Assembly: GCA_012934845.2 (NCBI GenBank)
Contig: WNNJ02003216.1
Coordinates: 62,001-126,000 of the forward strand
Direction of reading: 5' to 3'
DNA length: 64,000 nt
Source: Pomphorhynchus laevis
Taxonomy: Eukaryota; Acanthocephala; Palaeacanthocephala; Echinorhynchida; Pomphorhynchidae
Shown: in pieces, positions 56,530-64,000 of the stretch
Position numbering within the stretch: position 1 is the stretch's first letter
Layout: every line of letters starts with the position of its first letter
Notes under the pieces: model-generated
The model's database searches: none
What the model saw: the letters and a program-made list of their open reading frames with translations, nothing else
Told to the model about the DNA's origin: nothing
Position numbers and translations under genes: made by a program

Positions 56530-56830
56530 GGTTCAACTACGTTGTTCAAATGTTCTTCGCGGTCATTCTTTAACTATTCGAAGAAACAGAGTACAGAAAT
56601 TGGGCGCGATGCAATTTGATAGAAGAATTGTTGAGCTTTGGAACAACCTTGATGCAGACACCGTTGGATGCAGTTCACTTAGTGCTTTTAAAAGAAGACT
56701 ACGAATGGATCAAGCAATGTTTCGTGTTGCATTTCCTTATTTTAAAAACTAATTAATTTATTTACGAACTTATTGTGAGCCAGCTATTTGAGCTAATGCT
56801 CGTATGTTGTTGAATGTATAATAATAGTTC

Positions 56831-57610
56831 AATAGTTGTTTATTCCCCGTTTCTCATCTTAACGTTTAGATTTTTAACCTTTTGACTCTTAAGTCAATTG
56901 AGTGAACAATCCATCTTTTACAAAAATTTTATTTTCACACAAGTTTTCACCAACCCGTCGCTCACGGTCAGTCATCACATAAATAGATTAAAATTTTATT
57001 TTGTTCATCATTAAACTTTGCAAGTTTTTGAGTTCTAGGTTGATGAGTTGCTTATATTGTTTAACAGTAAAACTGTTGACTATTCAAAGCGATAACATCT
57101 TTGGCTAACATTATTAACCACCTTCACAAGTTTTATCGCAGTTTATGACGATACCGCGCAGTGATATTCATCATTATTATTTAAAATTGATTTTTTATCT
57201 GCTGATGCTAAGATAAACTAACGAAATTATTATTATGGTATAAAATCAAATATCCTGCGCCATTCTGGCAACATTCCAATACGGAGACGGTGATTACATC
57301 AAATGGATACTTATTTTAATTTTGTTTGTTTTAAATGAGACCATTTGCGGGATTCCTTGATTGTAATTTTTGAAATAAATCAGGTATAATTATGATATGA
57401 AATTATAAAACAATTTAAATTATATTTCCCATTTCGTCTATAATGCTCCTAAATAAGTTTAAAGATGATTGAAATTGAGAATGCCATTCCACATTGTGCC
57501 AGATGGATATAGCATTTTTAATAATATGTTGGAATGTGTAAAGTGAGCTTTGCGAACAATTCAAAATGCATACGAAGGTAAAATCATTTTACTTTTAGTT
57601 TTTCCGGTCC
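56831..57610. other. AT-rich intergenic stretch, no gene recognised
   Basis: About 780 bp without a long frame. At 57338-57350 ACCATTTGCGGG resembles the terminal hairpin loop of the LINE 3'UTRs, so a short LINE tail may be present. Nothing else could be supported. Confidence 0.4.
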
Positions 57611-58457
57611 CCAAAATGTACACTCGCCGTTTGCTCTCTACTGGTCGCTCACTAGTCGAATCCGCTCGCTCCCTCAGCTCATGCCCTTCTAAATTCTCTA
57701 ATCATGGCGACGTCGTCGCATTCGCGCGTCACCCAGCGTCTCTTCGCAAAATCACTTCCCCCTTTCAGTCCTTGCTCTTTTGAACTGCTCACTTGTCGTT
57801 CTTCTAACCCGATCACTCTAGATCTCGCCATTGTATACCGTCCTGGTTCATCTGCTCCTACCTCCTTATGTTTTACCAAACTCGCTGACCTTCTGTCCAA
57901 TTGTTCTTTGTCCTCCATCTCTTCAATCATTCTTGGCGACTTCAACATCCGCCTCGACAGCCCCTCTTCCACCGAGTCCATACAGTTCATCAACATTCTA
58001 TCCAACTATAACAACAAACCCATCTCCACTGCCCTCACACATATCCTTGGTGGGGCACTCGACATCATCGCTGTCCCCGATCATTTTGCTGCCTACACCT
58101 CACTGTCCTTCTCCGATCATGGTCTATCCGATCACTTTCTCGTCACCCTTGATCTCACCCACAACCACATCCATCTTCACACACCTACAATCCTACGTCG
58201 CCCTTGGAGAAATCTTTCCTTTCCCTTCTCGCTCTGCCTTACTTAAATCGTCTCTATCCTATCCCACAATTACATATTCCTCTCCTCACAATATCGTCTT
58301 TCTTTCGACTCTAAACTCACATCCACTCGACGTCGGCCGCGCTCCTTTCTTTATCACATTCAAACAGCTCCTCCGTTCACACCTTCTCGACACATGATTT
58401 ATATTTTTGTTTTGTTGTGGTCATGTAAGCGTGCGTTGGCACACATTTGCCACGTAA
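57611..58457 (+). mobile_element. LINE family A copy with the RT deleted
   Basis: It contains the endonuclease from SLVESARSLSSCPSKFSNHG to LSFSDHGLSDHFLVTLDLTH (57640-58180), including ILGDFNIRLDSP and LDIIAVP. It then jumps near 58320 to the last ~26 codons of ORF2 (SHPLDVGRAPFFITFKQLL) and the 3'UTR. Both the linker and the whole RT are missing. The 5' end near 57611 is truncated. Confidence 0.85.
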
Positions 58458-58752
58458 AAAAAGATTTATTTTAACGTGGCAAATGCGTGCCAGGGCACGC
58501 TCTCATTACCACAACAAAATATAAATGTAAATCATGTGTCGATAAGGTGTGAACGGAGGTGGTGTTTGAATGTGATAAAGAAGGGAGTGCGGCGGACGTC
58601 GAGAAGGAGTTGATTCCAGGCGAGTGTGGCGGCGACGAGGAAGGATCGGAAACCGTAGTTGTTGGAGTAATTGAGAACGTGGAATAAGAGTGTATGACGG
58701 AAACGCAACGATAGCGTGGTGGGGTGATTGTCGTCTAAGAAAAGAAGGTTAT
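58458..58752 (-). mobile_element. LINE family A, short 5'-truncated copy
   Basis: It carries only the 3'UTR and last ~75 codons of ORF2 in antisense (FLDDNHPTTLSLRFRHTLL, LRSHLIDT). Its 3' end abuts that of the preceding + strand copy, giving CCACGTAAAAAAAGATTTATTTTAACGTGG-like symmetry at 58450-58480. Confidence 0.85.
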
Positions 58753-59070
58753 AATAAATCTTTTTTTTCTTCAAATTTATTTTGACGAGATGTAACGCGA
58801 CTTTTTTCGTGTTTTGATTATTTATTTTATTGCATCATTTATTGGTATATAGATGGCGGTCTAAAATTATGCCATGATTTTTCGACGAAGCAACGCCATG
58901 AATTATATAATTGAAATAAAATATTTTTTACATTATGGTGTAGGAGAAATGCAGTTGTTAAGTATTTAGTTCATATGCCTTCTATTAATTATTATTTTCC
59001 CATTTTTAAACTATTATCAAGCTTTAACACTTTACTGTATAGTTTTTGTTTTAAATTTGAATATTTGTAG
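58753..59070 (+). promoter_or_regulatory. Upstream region of prp-8
   Basis: About 320 bp of AT-rich sequence between the last LINE and the prp-8 ATG. It must hold the promoter and 5'UTR if the gene is intact, but no TATA box or other element stands out. The last bases, ATTTGTAG just before the ATG, look like a splice acceptor, for trans-splicing of a leader or a 5'UTR intron. Confidence 0.4.
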
Positions 59071-63215
<4,145 letters not shown>

Positions 63216-63369
63216 TGAAAAATTGATGCGGAAAAAATTTTATTCTTTTTAGAAATTGCTTATGTAAAATAAGCAATATTTTTACTTTAGTACGACTCAA
63301 AATTAGTAGCAATAATTTGTTGTTTGCAATGCAAATTGTTTACAACTGTAGTCTTCCTCTTGGTCTCTT

Positions 63370-63790
63370 TCCTGCGACCTCGATTTGAAGTGGTTCCCGC
63401 GCCAGTGTGTTGCTCTCAGTACATGTCAATACCATCTCAGCCTTGATTCTCTCAGTTTGTCTGCTATGTGTGCTACGTCAAATCGTTTGCAGATGTCTTC
63501 GTTACGAATATAGTCTTGGCGAGTTTTTCCCTCGATCCGCCTTAGCATTTTCGTTTCCATACATCCAAGCTTACGTTCTGCTTCTGTTGTCACTGCTCAG
63601 CACAGAGCACCGTACATTGCTACAGGCCGTACTACGCTTCTGTAGAACTTCGATTTGAGTGCGTCCGGAATACGTTTGTCGCACAAGACTCCAGTGGCTG
63701 CTCTTCATTTTGTACAGCTAGCTTTGATGCGGGTGGTTACGTCTTTTGCCACTCCTCCTGTGATGGAGATTACTGAACAATTGCATAATA
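63370..63790 (-). mobile_element. RTE-like LINE fragment in prp-8 intron 8
   Basis: In antisense, from ~63775: ITGGVAKDVTTRIKASCTK, a stop, then TGVLCDKRIPDALKSKFYRS, VVRPVAMYGALC, METKMLRRIEGKTRQDYIRN, EDICKRFDVAHIADKLRESR and LRWYHVLRA-type end. These are the post-palm blocks of RTE/BovB-like LINEs (VVRPVALYG, EMRMLRW, LRWYGHV). It has at least two in-frame stops. It lies in the intron following the last visible prp-8 exon. Confidence 0.75.
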
Positions 63791-64000
63791 ATAAATAATC
63801 GGGAAATAATAATCAAGAACATTCCCAAAAATGAAATATGGCAGCGAGTTTTCGAGCTAGCATTGGAGTTTTGGAGCTCGAAATGCTATAATACAATTGT
63901 TTATACAGATATGTAAATAATTTGAATTATATATGCTAGCTTTATAATCCAGATAATATGATGCATAATATGAAACAAAATTGACAATTTAGTTTTCTAA

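Larger units (their letters stand above)
53451..56830 (+). mobile_element. CR1-like LINE D, nearly intact ORF2
   Basis: It begins within ORF1 directly after the PLE tail, and contains the ORF1 C-terminus (53455-53872), ORF2 (53794-56529, finishing in another frame to 56752) and a 3'UTR ending ATAATAATA near 56826. A single frame change close to the end is the only obvious defect apart from 5' truncation. It appears to be one of the youngest insertions. Confidence 0.85.

Overview
The window reads as nuclear DNA of an invertebrate, most likely a nematode. Its only clear host gene, at the right end (59071 onward, + strand), is the N-terminal part of the spliceosome protein Prp8. The protein is split by several 46-58 bp introns, shares residue choices with Caenorhabditis Prp8 as I recall that sequence ([38 protein letters not shown]), and has a splice-acceptor-like TTTGTAG directly before the ATG, as expected of a trans-spliced or 5'UTR-spliced nematode message. 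The species is not identifiable from the sequence; the assignment to nematodes is inference.

The first ~58.7 kb is a graveyard of nested retroelements on both strands. (1) LINE family A (YADDILIYAHAP reverse transcriptase, APE endonuclease) has about 13 copies: 1-922, 1128-2165, 10558-11785, 14271-15510 (two), 17826-20335, 21896-23216 (two), 32797-34770, 39491-41080, 41083-45646 (split), and 57615-58752 (two tail to tail). (2) Its relative family B lies at 10100-10557, 24785-27935, 38296-39135 and 47177-48985. (3) CR1-like LINEs with VPQG(S/T)VLGPLLF and (F/Y)ADD(V/L)K(V/I)W motifs include two nearly complete ones (4593-9085 and 53451-56830) and many pieces. (4) A LINE with a C-terminal restriction-like endonuclease domain (46979-47176 and 48986-50365) is split by a family B insertion. 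(5) Penelope-like elements (3217-3925, 9463-10090, 11786-13725, 28808-28966 with 32487-32796, 42297-43440, 53000-53450) share a conserved ORF end followed by a strongly foldable ~165 nt segment. (6) One broken Ty3/Gypsy-type LTR element lies at about 35005-38295.

Other material includes a small decayed UBA-domain (ubiquilin-like) gene end at 14090-14270 on the minus strand, an unrecognised 202-codon ORF at 15876-16484, foldback elements (32302-32485, 60674-60805), a 139-bp tandem duplication (19157-19434), 16-bp tandem repeats at the 5' ends of two different LINE families, and many short perfect hairpins that look like template-switch events. Two prp-8 introns carry LINE fragments.

The coding content works as selfish modules (ORF1 zinc-finger/RRM-like proteins; ORF2 endonuclease plus reverse transcriptase) rather than as a host pathway; prp-8 is an independent housekeeping gene next to the repeat block. 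All family assignments were made by eye from motifs; no database search was run.
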